Positions 17,532-26,951 of a stretch of DNA of 64,000 bases are shown here, piece after piece. Source of the DNA: Gammaproteobacteria bacterium (GTDB lineage Bacteria > Pseudomonadota > Gammaproteobacteria > Magnimaribacterales > AG-339-G14); contig BPAJ01000001.1 in assembly GCA_019652555.1 (NCBI GenBank), positions 708,762 through 772,761 of the forward strand. Direction: 5' to 3'. The translations under genes and the position numbers were made by a program. Position 1 is the first letter of the stretch; every line of letters begins with the position of its first letter. Below the pieces are notes generated by a model, which ran no database searches, was not told the DNA's origin, and saw nothing but the letters and a program-made list of their open reading frames with translations.

Positions 17532-18374
17532 TTAATCAAGATCACTGGCATCATGTCTTTCAGGAATTGCGTTGTCTTCCGGTCCACTAGGAGGTCGCCC
17601 TACTCTAGCTCCTCTTTTGAAGGCAGGTCTCTCAGAAATTTCCTCAGCCCAACGAACGACATTTTTATAAGATTTCACATCTAAAAATTCTGCGGCATTG
17701 TATGCATTTTTTAGCACCAAATAACCATACCAAGGATGAATGGCCATATCAGCAATGTTGTATTCATCGCCGCAAATAAATTTTCTATTTTCTAAATTTT
17801 TATCCAAGACATCTAATTGACGCTTAACTTCCATAGCAAAACGATTGATGGGATATTCAAATTTTTCTGGAGCATAAGCATAAAAGTGTCCAAACCCTCC
17901 ACCCAAGTAAGGAGCGCTACCCATTTGCCAGAAAAGCCAAGACATGCACTCTGCTCTTGCAGCAGGATCAGTTGGAATAAACTCCCCAAACTTTTCAGCA
18001 AGGTAAACGAGAATTGCACCGGATTCAAAAACTCTCGTATGTGGCTCTGAACTTCTGTCTAAAAGAGCAGGAATTTTAGAATTTGGATTTATTTCAACAA
18101 AACCACTTCCAAATTGATCACCATTTCCAATGTTAATCAGATATGCATCATATTCGGCACCTTCGTGTCCCAAAGCCAAAAGTTCTTCAAGCAGAACAGT
18201 GACCTTGACCCCATTAGGGGTTCCAAGCGAATAAAGTTGCATCGGATGTTTTCCAACCGGAAGCTCTTTATCATGGGTTGCGCCTGAAATCGGTCTGTTT
18301 ATGTTTGCAAATTTACCTCCGCTTTCTTGATCCCAAGTCCATACTTTTGGGGGCATGTATTTTTCATCTGTCAT
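17532..18374 (-). CDS. yghU: YghU-like (nu-class) glutathione S-transferase
   Basis: A 280-residue GST matching YghU/Ure2p-like disulfide-bond oxidoreductases: an N-terminal extension with KVWTWDQESGGKFANINRPISGATHDKELPVGKHPMQLYSLGTPNG, the thioredoxin half with KIPALLDRSSEPHTRVFESGAILVYLAEK, and MGSAPYLGGGFGHFYAYAPEKFEYPINRF. Nu-class enzymes bind two glutathiones and act as disulfide reductases or peroxidases. The C-terminal motif FICGDEYNIADMAIHPWYG holds the N-capping box. The ATG at 18374 has a good AAGGAGAT site. Confidence 0.88.
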   Translation of the reverse strand: MTDEKYMPPKVWTWDQESGGKFANINRPISGATHDKELPVGKHPMQLYSLGTPNGVKVTVLLEELLALGHEGAEYDAYLINIGNGDQFGSGFVEINPNSKIPALLDRSSEPHTRVFESGAILVYLAEKFGEFIPTDPAARAECMSWLFWQMGSAPYLGGGFGHFYAYAPEKFEYPINRFAMEVKRQLDVLDKNLENRKFICGDEYNIADMAIHPWYGYLVLKNAYNAAEFLDVKSYKNVVRWAEEISERPAFKRGARVGRPPSGPEDNAIPERHDASDLD

Positions 18375-18409
18375 TTTTTAATCTCCTTCAAGTTTTTATT
18401 TTAACTTTA

Positions 18410-19027
18410 TTATTCAATTTGCATACTTGGTCTTGACGATACCTCCATGTGCCATCGATGTAAGTTTTTTAAATCTTTGTGAGGTTTTAGATCTACCATA
18501 TCAGAAGCAAAATCTATTGCTGAGACTAAAGTTATATCAGCAATAGTAAAGCGATTACCTGCCACGTATTTATTTTCCTCAAATTCATTATTAAGACGTT
18601 CGTAAAAAAACCTAACATTTGTGTCACTTGCTTCTTTTGCTTTTGGAATTTGATTGAAAATTCCTAAACTTCCCACTATTGGTCCATTTACCCAAGAAAC
18701 TCCTACCTGCGTCCATAACTCAAACTCTATATGTCTATTCCTACTTTCAATATAGGCTACCTCAAAAGCATTCTCTCCAAACAAATTTGGCTCAGGCTTA
18801 ATTAATTCTAAGTAACGGCAAATAGCAACTGATTCTGAGATGCACTCGCCATTATCAAGTTCTAAGACAGGAATTTTTCCACTGGGATTTTTTTTTAAAA
18901 AATCAGCTGTTTTGTGTTCTCTTTTTGCCATGTCACAATTTATGAGCTCTAACTCTATATCCTTTTCATGAGCAAATATTTTTACTCTTCTAGGATTGGG
19001 AGCTTTTGGAAAATCATATAGTTTCAT
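18410..19027 (-). CDS. glutathione S-transferase family protein
   Basis: A 205-residue GST with the typical opening MKLYDFPKAPNPRRVKIFAHEKDIELELINCDM, the cis-Pro turn GKIPVLELDNGECISESVAICRYL, and the C-terminal capping box in YVAGNRFTIADITLVSAIDFA. It is closest by look to a family common in marine proteobacteria. It lies 25 bases after the CaiB-type transferase in the same direction, so CaiB and the three GSTs may be one operon. No substrate can be named. Confidence 0.88.
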   Translation of the reverse strand: MKLYDFPKAPNPRRVKIFAHEKDIELELINCDMAKREHKTADFLKKNPSGKIPVLELDNGECISESVAICRYLELIKPEPNLFGENAFEVAYIESRNRHIEFELWTQVGVSWVNGPIVGSLGIFNQIPKAKEASDTNVRFFYERLNNEFEENKYVAGNRFTIADITLVSAIDFASDMVDLKPHKDLKNLHRWHMEVSSRPSMQIE

Positions 19028-19051
19028 TTTTTTTTGACTCGGTTTCTAAAA

Positions 19052-20245
19052 TTACTTTGGGTCGGTAATAAAAAGTTTTTTTTCAGATAGCAGCTTTGAA
19101 ATTTTTTCTTCAGAATAACCAATCTCCATGAGAATTTCTCTTCCATGTTCTCCTAGTAAAGGAGCTGGGCTATTTATTTCACTTGGTGTTTTTTCAAATC
19201 TTGCGGCGGGTCTAGCCTGTCTAACTTCTCCGTACCTTTCATAATTAAGTCTTAGAATTGATTCGTTAGCAAGAATCTGTTCATTGCCTAACAATTCCAT
19301 GCGATCAAGTAATGGGGCACTTGGCACACCTTCTGCCTGAAGGCGAGATAATATTTCCTGACTATTCCATTTAGATATTTCTTGTCCGGTAATTTCTTTT
19401 CTCTCTTGAGAGTTGCTAACTCTTCCCGCAGGAGTTGCAAAACGCTCATCTTCAATTAAATCCTCCCGGTTTAATGCTCTGCACATTCCTTTCCATTCAG
19501 CATCTGACACTGCTCCTGCAGTAATGTGCCTGTCTTTTGCCTTATAAATTAGATCTTGAGAACCTTGTAATTTCCTCATGTCAACTTCGTTTTCTGCAAA
19601 TACAATTCCAGCCATTCCTTCAGGCCAAAAAAATGAAATCATTGAATCTAACATGGAGAGTTCAATATGCTGACTGATACCATGTTTTTCTCTTGCAAAT
19701 AAGGCTGACGAAATTGCCTGCGCTGCGGTTAGAGAAGTTACTTTATCTGCAATAATAATTCTAAACATTTTAGGCTCACCTGTGGCTCGATCAGCCTGAA
19801 TGTCTGTAGCACCAGTCAATGCTTGAATGATTGGATCATATACCCTTGAGTTAGCATAGGGTCCAACACTCCCGAAGCCACTTATGGAAACATAAATAAT
19901 GTTTTCGTTAAGTTTTCTGATTACCTTCTCACCAAAACCCATTCTATCAATGGCTCCCGGTCGGAAATTTTGCATAAAAACGTCAGCATTTTCTGCAAGC
20001 TTAAATAAAATGTCTTTTCCTTCATCAGACTTTAAATCTAAAGCAATTGATTTTTTGCCTCTATTACAAGAAAAGAACACAGGATTTAATCCATTATGAG
20101 GTGCAGCCATGTGTCTGACTAACTCTCCTGAGACAGGTTCGACCTTAATTACTTCTGCGCCTTGGTCAGCAAGAATCATAGCCCCTACAGGGCCTGAAAC
20201 CATGCTTGTTAGATCTAAGACTTTTACTCCTTTTAAAGGTCCCAT
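19052..20245 (-). CDS. CaiB/BaiF-type CoA-transferase
   Basis: A 397-residue class III CoA-transferase that swaps CoA between carboxylic acids. The start MGPLKGVKVLDLTSMVSGPVGAMILADQGAEVIKVEP is diagnostic, and the catalytic aspartate lies in the segment SRVYDPIIQALTGATDIQ. The C-terminal PLLGEHGREIL is also typical. The acyl donor and acceptor are unknown. The neighbouring GST genes on both sides make an unusual grouping, perhaps for a hydrophobic or reactive acid. Confidence 0.9.
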   Translation of the reverse strand: MGPLKGVKVLDLTSMVSGPVGAMILADQGAEVIKVEPVSGELVRHMAAPHNGLNPVFFSCNRGKKSIALDLKSDEGKDILFKLAENADVFMQNFRPGAIDRMGFGEKVIRKLNENIIYVSISGFGSVGPYANSRVYDPIIQALTGATDIQADRATGEPKMFRIIIADKVTSLTAAQAISSALFAREKHGISQHIELSMLDSMISFFWPEGMAGIVFAENEVDMRKLQGSQDLIYKAKDRHITAGAVSDAEWKGMCRALNREDLIEDERFATPAGRVSNSQERKEITGQEISKWNSQEILSRLQAEGVPSAPLLDRMELLGNEQILANESILRLNYERYGEVRQARPAARFEKTPSEINSPAPLLGEHGREILMEIGYSEEKISKLLSEKKLFITDPK

Positions 20246-20250
20246 ATTTT

Positions 20251-20810
20251 TTAGGTTGAATAGTTAATTTTCATTGCTTTTTGATAAGCAGATCTCGAAG
20301 AAATTCTATCTCGATAATCAGCAATATTTTTTGGTAAAGAAAACTCATAAAAAACTGCCCAATCCAAACAGGATATTAAGAAAATGTCTGCCAATCCAAA
20401 TCCTCCTTCAAGAACAGTTTGATTCAATTTTAAATGGTTTTCTACTACTTCAAGTTGGCGTATTAAATATTTTTTACAAGCTTCAGCTTTGGGATTCCCC
20501 ATTATATCTTTCAAACCCAAAGTGTCTTCGCATTACATTCCCGGGAAAGTCTCTTCCAAACTCTCCATAAATAAAATTCCCCCCTTTTTTCATCTTCTTT
20601 GGCTATATTTTTCCCATTTTTGGTAGGAAAATTTTTTTGGTTTAAAATTCCTTTGCAAATATCGGCAAATTGCTAAGCTTTCAGATAACTTAATCTCCCC
20701 TATCCTCTAAAAACAAGGAATTTTTTTTTTTGGGTTAATTTGGGGGAAAATTTTTTAAAATTTAGTTTTTCCTGTTCCAAAAGGGCCAATAGGAATAATT
20801 TATATTTCAT
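20251..20810 (-). pseudogene. fourth glutathione S-transferase, broken by frameshifts
   Basis: Only the last 89 residues are open (GFGLADIFLISCLDWAVFYEF...). Upstream, other frames show the same gene: FIYGEFGRDFPGNVMRR, then LSESLAICRYL near 20680, then a turn like NPKKKIPCLEDRGEIK, and a possible start MKYKLF at 20810. The signature order is that of a GST. Frame changes fall in homopolymers near 20510, 20585, 20620 and 20720, so the sequence, rather than the gene, is probably at fault. It directly precedes the CaiB gene on the same strand. Confidence 0.55.
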
Positions 20811-21216
20811 TTTAATTCTTCAAACCATCCATATTGGCCTCAAAATCCCAGTTCCAGACCCCCAAAAATTTAAAACAATTCAAAAACCCCTTTTTCCATT
20901 CAACTAGGCCAATTCTTCCCAAAATCTTGGAATAACCCCGGGAAAAAATATAAAAAAAATTAAACCCAAAAAAAACTAAAAGAAAGAGACAAATAATCAA
21001 TTCTAAGGGTCCTTCAAAAGCTGAAAAAAAAAGATTCGTGAAGAAAACCGCTCAGTGCTCGAAAAAGAAAATTTAAAAAATTTTTTTATCTTGTTCTGGG
21101 GATATTTAAAATTTTTATTTCCCAAAAACCCTCCTGCCTAGTTTAAAAAACCAAAGATATTCTCCTTTTCCCTCAAAAGGTTGGATACAACACCCCTAAG
21201 CTATTAGTTTTAAAAA
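20811..21216. other. gene-free low-quality stretch
   Basis: About 400 bases full of long A, T, C and G runs and without a recognisable protein in any frame. A 62-codon open frame on the minus strand is hydrophobic but has no known features. The texture matches the noisy GST next to it and differs from the clean genes further away. I see no RNA gene or repeat here. Confidence 0.5.
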
Positions 21217-21753
21217 TTAAAAAGATTGAAACCAAGGGTCACTTTTTGAATTTTTTAAAAAATTTTTATAGAGGATTGCATAATGCCATATTAAAAGAAT
21301 AAAGCTTCCTATCATTAGACCGGCAAAAACATCTCCCAAGTCATGAACTCCTAAATACATTCTGCTAAAAGCAACTAAAGAGATGAAAACAATTGCGCTA
21401 AGAGTAATAAATTTATTTTTAAGTTCATATGCCAAAAGGCCCCACAAAGTTACAGCAATTTGAGCATGTCCACTGGGCCAGCCATAACTCATCCCAGTCC
21501 CTTCATCCAACATAAATTCTGCTGGAGGACGCGGATCTTGAAAAAAATCTTTTAAAAAACTATTTATAACTGCAGATATAAAAAGCAACATCGCTACTCG
21601 AGAAAATCTTTGTGGAGACCAAAAGAAATATCCAAAAGCTAAAAATAGAAATAAGAAAATAGGATATCCTGTTAAGGAAATGTTATAAAAAAAATAATTT
21701 AAAAAAGGCGTCCTTATTCCTTCAACCCAAGATATATCGTTCCAAATAGACAT
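21217..21753 (-). CDS. PAP2-family membrane phosphatase
   Basis: A 178-residue integral membrane phosphatase. All three signature blocks are present: KDFFQDPRPP (block 1), YGWPSGHAQ (block 2, PSGH) and SRMYLGVHDLGDVFAG (block 3, SRx5HxxxD). About five membrane segments surround them. The family dephosphorylates lipid phosphates such as undecaprenyl pyrophosphate or phosphatidate. Its role here could be lipid carrier recycling. It stands alone, facing a crotonase divergently. Confidence 0.88.
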   Translation of the reverse strand: MSIWNDISWVEGIRTPFLNYFFYNISLTGYPIFLFLFLAFGYFFWSPQRFSRVAMLLFISAVINSFLKDFFQDPRPPAEFMLDEGTGMSYGWPSGHAQIAVTLWGLLAYELKNKFITLSAIVFISLVAFSRMYLGVHDLGDVFAGLMIGSFILLIWHYAILYKNFLKNSKSDPWFQSF

Positions 21754-21912
21754 TTTTTATTTCTTTGATGTTACTCTAAAACTTAATACAGATTAAACAT
21801 GATAACCTCTTTTTTTACAGCATTTATGTCTTAAAAAATAAGAAGAATCTCTATTTTTTTAACCATTTGTTTATAGTAAATTAATTGTTTGATCTTCTTG
21901 GGGGGATTTATT

Positions 21913-22635
21913 GTGATAGAGCTAGAAAAAAAAGAATCAATTTATTATTTAAATATGAATGCCGGCGAAAATCGCTGGAATACTTCTTTTGTTAGAGAGT
22001 TTTCAAAAGCTCTAGATGAAGTTGAAAATGATGAAGGTCCTGGAGCATTAATTACTTCGTCAAACGACCCTAAATTTTTCTCTAATGGTTTGGATCTTGA
22101 TTGGATGCAAGATCCAGAAAGCTTTCCCGAAAGAGGAGATAGAGAGGTTTTTGGTGAAGAATTTATGTACTTGATGGGAAGAATCATTACGCTACCTGTA
22201 CCTAGTATATGTGCAATAAATGGTCATGCCTTTGGAGCAGGATTCATGCTTGCACTATCTCATGACATTAGACTAATGAGAGAAGATCGAGGATTTCTCT
22301 GTGCAAACGAAATGCAGCTTGGTTTTAAAATACCTAGACCCGAACTAGCATTATTTCGCCATAAGATTCCTGCTAATTCTTTTTTTGAGACCGTTCAGCT
22401 ATCCAAAAGATGGACAGGGCCAGCTGCTTTCGAAGCGGGAATCATTCAAGGTATAGGATCGTTTGATAGTTTACCTAAAATCGCTTTTGAAAAAGCCTCG
22501 GAACTAGCACCTCTAGCTAAAAATAGAGACCTCTATGCTTCTCAAAAGGAAATGTTGTATGGGGAAAACGCTGCTATAAATCTGAATCACGGTCCAGCTC
22601 ATATGTTAAAGAATTCTAAAGACTTTGAACGCTAA
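21913..22635 (+). CDS. enoyl-CoA hydratase/isomerase family protein
   Basis: A crotonase-fold protein of about 240 residues. The oxyanion-hole segments are KFFSNGLDLDWMQ and ICAINGHAFGAGFMLALSHDIRL. I start at the GTG at 21913 because GGGGGGA lies about eight bases before it; an upstream TTG would include that site inside the protein. The active-site acidic residues of true hydratases are not clearly conserved (ANEMQLGF where hydratases carry PExxLG), so an isomerase or hydrolase role is as likely. Confidence 0.85.
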   Translation: MIELEKKESIYYLNMNAGENRWNTSFVREFSKALDEVENDEGPGALITSSNDPKFFSNGLDLDWMQDPESFPERGDREVFGEEFMYLMGRIITLPVPSICAINGHAFGAGFMLALSHDIRLMREDRGFLCANEMQLGFKIPRPELALFRHKIPANSFFETVQLSKRWTGPAAFEAGIIQGIGSFDSLPKIAFEKASELAPLAKNRDLYASQKEMLYGENAAINLNHGPAHMLKNSKDFER

Positions 22636-22656
22636 ACTTTAGAAAAACTCAAATTC

Positions 22657-24771
22657 CTATCCGGTAGTAATAGTTTCACTTATTAACTTTATATTCGTTT
22701 CTTGATAATTTTCTCTTTGATTTATTACATAGATAACTTCACCAGAGATATTGATAACAGGTGAGCTTTTCGTATCTATGGCATTGCCTCTAATATCGAA
22801 AATTTCCTGATTTGGATTGCTTTTGAAATTGGCAATTCCTTTACTTGACCAAATCGCTTCTATTAACCTCTCTTCTTTCTCTACAATCAAACAAAACAAG
22901 TTTTTTTCCCTTGTCATTTTTTTTGTTATACCGCCTGAAAGCATGGCTATCAAATTTTGAAAACAATAATAAGCATCTCGCTTTTTAATTTTTTCATCGA
23001 GGTTATTTACTAATCCATAGCCAGGAGCTACCAGTTGATGCCAAAAACATTTTTTTACTTTTCCAGTTGCTAACATTAAAAGATAATAGCGTACCAAATA
23101 ACTAGACTGTAGCGACTCGTCTATCAAAAAATTTTCAGCTGGGGCCCAATTTTTCATTCCATTTAAAGGCCAATTAACTTCGGTGATATACATTTCATTT
23201 GATGTTTTCTTACTAGCCCGAGCCATTGCTTTATATGCTCTGATTTTATTTAAAGTGTCAAAACCATATTGTTTTTGTTCAGGACCGCCTCTTCTGTCTA
23301 CATAGAGCTGAGCTGCTATACCATCATAGAAAATGGACTTTAAGTGAAAAACAGATCTTGAAAAGAAAGGAATATCAAAATCAATGATATTGCTCCCTAG
23401 AAGTTTAATTTTTGGGAATTTATTTTTTTTTAAATCATATGCTATTTTAAAAAAAGAGAAATATTCATCCATTGATAAAAAAGCCCATTTTTTTCTATTA
23501 ATTGAATTTCCTATTTGAAAAACTTCTGCAATACCTTCAAGCTTTGAAAAAATAAAATCCAATCTTTTTTTTGTAAGATGCTTATCAATAACATGCTTTC
23601 GATCTTGAAGTACACAAACAAGAACATCTTTATCCTTTAGTTGTTCTATAAAGCTAATATAATTTTCAATGTTTTCAAAGTCAGCTAGAGGAATTCTTAC
23701 AAGGATATTTTCAACAGATAGTTCATCAATCATTGCGATTAGTTCAATGTTGCTAATTGATTTTTGTGACTCAATTGGCCTATCGATATTTACGCATAAG
23801 CCAAAACTATCAATTTTTTTTTCAAAAGATTCTTTATCCCTTAAGAAAAAATATGGAGCAACAACACATGCATATAAAGTTGCGAAAATAATTTTTAAAT
23901 TTGAAAAAAAAGCTAAAAAGAATATTTTATTTTTTAATTTTTTGCTTTTTAAAGTATGAGGTTGATTTGAATGATAGTCCCATTCATATGATGACAAAGG
24001 TACATGCTTTATATTTTCTATAAAACTCTTTAATAATTTTTTTAATTTAACTCTTTGTCCAACTTGATAAACAAATTTTTTAAGTTCCTTATGAGTTTTA
24101 AGAGCCGAACTTGATATTTTTTTAGCATACGCATCAGCAAAAATTTTTACAATTTCAGGATCATTACTGATGCGCGCTAAATTTTTAATTCCCTTTTTTG
24201 GTGAAACAATTCCTTCTTTAAGCCTATTTAAATCAATCAAGTAGAAATCGTAACCATTCCTTGTTTTTTTGATACATATATTTCCAACACCATAATCAAG
24301 ATGCATTATATTTTTTTTATGTAAATCATAGGTAAAGTGGATAAAGTCTGAAAGGATGTCTTTATAGCCGTCTATTTTCTTATCTGTTGCCGCATCAAGA
24401 GTGAAGTTGAAATTTAGTTTGCTTGATATGAAATAACATTGTCTGAGTCGATAGCGATCAAAAACTTCAATATATCCCAGAGGTTCTGGCACATTCACGC
24501 CTCTGCCTTTTAATAATTTTGAATTTTCAAATGATCTTTTTGCTTTGCTCTTTCTAAAAAACTTGTAAATGATGGCTTGAAATAAGTTTGGGGTCTTAAA
24601 TGATTTTATAACCGTCTCAACTTCTCCTAACTTCATAACCTTAATAATATTTCTATCATCGTTAAGAATATTTTGGTTTTGGAAAAAATCTTCTTCAAAA
24701 TCTCTAAGAGTAAACCCATTTGGAAATATTTCTTTAACGAAGTGAAAATTTTCAGAACTATATATATTCAT
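22657..24771 (-). CDS. fusion of a lipopolysaccharide-kinase-like domain and a glycosidase-like barrel
   Basis: A 704-residue protein. Residues 35-215 form a protein-kinase-like fold of the Kdo/WaaP group, with K56 as possible ATP lysine, catalytic loop HLDYGVGN (D159, N164) and metal aspartate in LIDLNR (D180). Residues 282-310 are a strongly hydrophobic stretch, perhaps a membrane anchor. Residues 320-640 look like a TIM barrel of clan A glycosidases: TEVNWP (E531) would be the nucleophile, but the acid/base site that usually reads GNE reads GNS (S423). The gene is more AT-rich than the flanking blocks. A cell-surface sugar role is inferred. Confidence 0.6.
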   Translation of the reverse strand: MNIYSSENFHFVKEIFPNGFTLRDFEEDFFQNQNILNDDRNIIKVMKLGEVETVIKSFKTPNLFQAIIYKFFRKSKAKRSFENSKLLKGRGVNVPEPLGYIEVFDRYRLRQCYFISSKLNFNFTLDAATDKKIDGYKDILSDFIHFTYDLHKKNIMHLDYGVGNICIKKTRNGYDFYLIDLNRLKEGIVSPKKGIKNLARISNDPEIVKIFADAYAKKISSSALKTHKELKKFVYQVGQRVKLKKLLKSFIENIKHVPLSSYEWDYHSNQPHTLKSKKLKNKIFFLAFFSNLKIIFATLYACVVAPYFFLRDKESFEKKIDSFGLCVNIDRPIESQKSISNIELIAMIDELSVENILVRIPLADFENIENYISFIEQLKDKDVLVCVLQDRKHVIDKHLTKKRLDFIFSKLEGIAEVFQIGNSINRKKWAFLSMDEYFSFFKIAYDLKKNKFPKIKLLGSNIIDFDIPFFSRSVFHLKSIFYDGIAAQLYVDRRGGPEQKQYGFDTLNKIRAYKAMARASKKTSNEMYITEVNWPLNGMKNWAPAENFLIDESLQSSYLVRYYLLMLATGKVKKCFWHQLVAPGYGLVNNLDEKIKKRDAYYCFQNLIAMLSGGITKKMTREKNLFCLIVEKEERLIEAIWSSKGIANFKSNPNQEIFDIRGNAIDTKSSPVINISGEVIYVINQRENYQETNIKLISETITTG

Positions 24772-24789
24772 GAGGTTTTTCTAGATTAT

Positions 24790-25173
24790 TCACAACTTTT
24801 CTATGAATTCATAAAGCTGCTTTCTGAGTTCTATAATACTTAATGAAGTATTTGAATCTTGAAAAGAGAATTTATTAAATATTTCTATCATTTTTTCTTC
24901 TGTCTCTATGATAACGCTAGGAAGCTGATAATTTTTCTCTTCAATTTTTTTTGGTAATTCATTTCGGTGCAAGACTTTAACCTTATGTTGTGTTCTCAAC
25001 TCTTTGATAAATTTTAACCACTCTGATTTAGCGAAAAATTTTCCATGACTTATATCGCATAATTCACAAGTATTTTTTTTGTTTAGAATATTTTTATCAA
25101 TCCAATATGTGATTTCATTCAAAACTCCACCATCTGCATCATAGACAAAATATATAGTTTTGAGATTTTTCAT
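24790..25173 (-). CDS. uncharacterised protein with CELC motif
   Basis: A 127-residue protein beginning MKNLKTIYFVYDADGGVLNEITYWIDKNIL, with a CxxC pair in TCELCDISHGKFF. A conserved Asp-Gly-Gly start and CxxC this far in recall a small thioredoxin-like or DUF393-like family, seen in bacteria as an orphan; I cannot assign it firmly. It lies 18 bases upstream of the kinase/barrel gene on the same strand, so it probably belongs to that transcript. Confidence 0.55.
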   Translation of the reverse strand: MKNLKTIYFVYDADGGVLNEITYWIDKNILNKKNTCELCDISHGKFFAKSEWLKFIKELRTQHKVKVLHRNELPKKIEEKNYQLPSVIIETEEKMIEIFNKFSFQDSNTSLSIIELRKQLYEFIEKL

Positions 25174-25196
25174 TAAAGTTTAAAAAAATTAATAAC

Positions 25197-25209
25197 GACC
25201 GTTTCGGTC
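25197..25209. promoter_or_regulatory. inverted repeat in divergent promoter region
   Basis: GACCGTTTCGGTC is a perfect 5-base inverted repeat around TTT, set in very AT-rich DNA between the divergent CELC-protein and patatin genes. Such GC-armed palindromes are common operators of TetR- and MarR-type regulators. No regulator gene is next to it. It could also be a chance hairpin. Confidence 0.35.
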
Positions 25210-25277
25210 ACATCTATTTTACAATTAATATTGAGGACGTTTGTTTTTTTAGACAACTTTCCTTATTAATTGACGAC

Positions 25278-26117
25278 ATGGAAGATAAAAAAACAGCTTT
25301 AATCATTGAAGGTGGAGGCCAAAGAGGAGTATTTTCTTTTGGAATTACTGATACTTTCATAAATAGGGCTTATGATCCATTTGATATATATATTGGAGTG
25401 TCAAATGGTGTGGCAGTTCTTTATTGGTACCTGATTAGGGAAACAGACAATAATCTAGAAAAAATGCTTTTCGCTGCTAAAGGTGATTACCTTAGTTATA
25501 AAAACATTTTTACTGGCAAAGATATTTTTAAATTTCACCAGATGTTTAAAGATGGTGAAAAAATGTTTAAACCAAATATAGAAAATATTAAAAATAACAT
25601 CGATGGAAAAGACTATATTGCAGTTGTTACAGATGCAATAGAAGCAAATGCTGAATATTACTCATTTGGTGATGACGAATGGATGCCAAAAATGATTGCC
25701 TCTGGAACACTGCCTGTTTTGGTAAAAACCCCAAGTCTAATTAATGGTCGAAGAAAATTTGATGGCGGTATTATGGACCCTCTTCCTGCTAAAAAGGCAT
25801 ATGAGATGGGGGCTAAAAGGATACTTATAATTAGAACATATGAAAAAAAATTTAGAAGGAAGTTGAAGCTTGAAAACTATATTGGTGCCTTGCTGTTACG
25901 TGAATATCCAAAATTGCGAAAAGCATTATTAGAACATGATAAAACATATAATCGAGCACTGGATTTTATAAATAATCCACCAAAAGATTGTGAAATTATT
26001 CAACTTTGTCCACCAGAAAAGCTTAAATCAAAAAGAGATTCAAAAAATATTGAGGTTTTAAAAGCGGATTACATCCTAGGAAAAAAAGTTGCTGAAGATT
26101 TTTTAGTTAATCCTTAA
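25278..26117 (+). CDS. patatin-like phospholipase
   Basis: A 279-residue serine lipid hydrolase. The oxyanion segment EGGGQRGVFSFG spans residues 11-22, the nucleophile elbow GVSNG holds S42, and the dyad aspartate lies in DGGIMDP (D162). It resembles the YjjU group rather than the longer RssA type. There is no membrane segment or signal peptide, so it should be cytoplasmic or peripheral. It is divergent to the kinase/barrel pair across 104 bases that hold a palindrome. Confidence 0.88.
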   Translation: MEDKKTALIIEGGGQRGVFSFGITDTFINRAYDPFDIYIGVSNGVAVLYWYLIRETDNNLEKMLFAAKGDYLSYKNIFTGKDIFKFHQMFKDGEKMFKPNIENIKNNIDGKDYIAVVTDAIEANAEYYSFGDDEWMPKMIASGTLPVLVKTPSLINGRRKFDGGIMDPLPAKKAYEMGAKRILIIRTYEKKFRRKLKLENYIGALLLREYPKLRKALLEHDKTYNRALDFINNPPKDCEIIQLCPPEKLKSKRDSKNIEVLKADYILGKKVAEDFLVNP

Positions 26118-26134
26118 GCTCTAAAATATATTCT

Positions 26135-26927
26135 TTATAAACCTTGAAGAACTCGATCTCGCTTTTCAATAAAGGATTGCATACCTTCTTTGGCATCCTC
26201 CGTGGCTAATGTAACTCTTCTCATATTATCAATTTCCGCAAAAGCTGCTGCCTCTCCAGATTCTAAATAAACTTGAGAGGCTCTCTTAATCTCCTGCAGT
26301 GCTATTGGCGCACACTTACCTATCTCCCTTGCAATCTCTTTGCTCTTCTAATTGTGATCCTGCAGAAACTACTTCTTGCACAAATCCTAACTCCTTAGCA
26401 CGAGATGCATCGAATTCATCAGCTCTAAGAAGGTGATACATAGCATTTCCCCAACCTGCGCGTTGAATATACCTAACGTGCGCACCCCCGAAAACTGCCA
26501 GGCCTCTTTTGGGTTCTAGTTGACAAAAACGACAATCATCCGAAGCAATAACAATGTCTGCAGCTAGCAGCATTTCAATACCAATGGTGTAAGTTATGCC
26601 CTGCACAGCTGCTACGATGGGTTTAGTACATCGACGTTTTAAGGCAAAGGCATCGGGTCGATTTTCAGAAAGTGAAGAGTCTTGGCTAGAATCAGAATTA
26701 GGGCCAAAAAAGCGAGGTAAGTCTAGTCCAGATGTAGTGTGTTTTCCTGCAAAACAAAGAACACCAACCCAAAGTTCCGAGTCCTGTTCAAGTAGTTCTA
26801 GGGCTGCAGTTATTCCTTCAAACATTTCAGGAGTAAAGCCATTCATCTTATCTTGCCGGTCAATCTCGATAATCAAAGTACTCCCTTCTCTTTCTGTTCT
26901 TATTGTGCCATTTGAATTTTGATTCAT
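26135..26927 (-). pseudogene. enoyl-CoA hydratase family gene with a frameshift
   Basis: The first 195 or so residues read well (EGSTLIIEIDRQDKMNGFTPEMF, GLDLPRFFG, AAVQGITYTIGIEMLLAADIVI). Near 26340 the frame is lost. In the +1 frame a perfect crotonase tail follows, SKEIAREIGKCAPIALQ to FIEKRDRVLQGL, ending with TAA at 26135-26137. A one-base change in the CTTTGCTCTTC region would restore a 264-residue protein. Given the many such shifts here, a sequence error is more likely than real decay. Confidence 0.75.
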
Positions 26928-26951
26928 ATATTTACCTGATTTTCCTTCAAT

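Noticed and set aside
20811-21216. Novel AT-rich regulatory RNA or repeat array
   Set aside because: The texture is long homopolymers with no repeated unit or stable hairpin, matching other low-quality stretches of the window.
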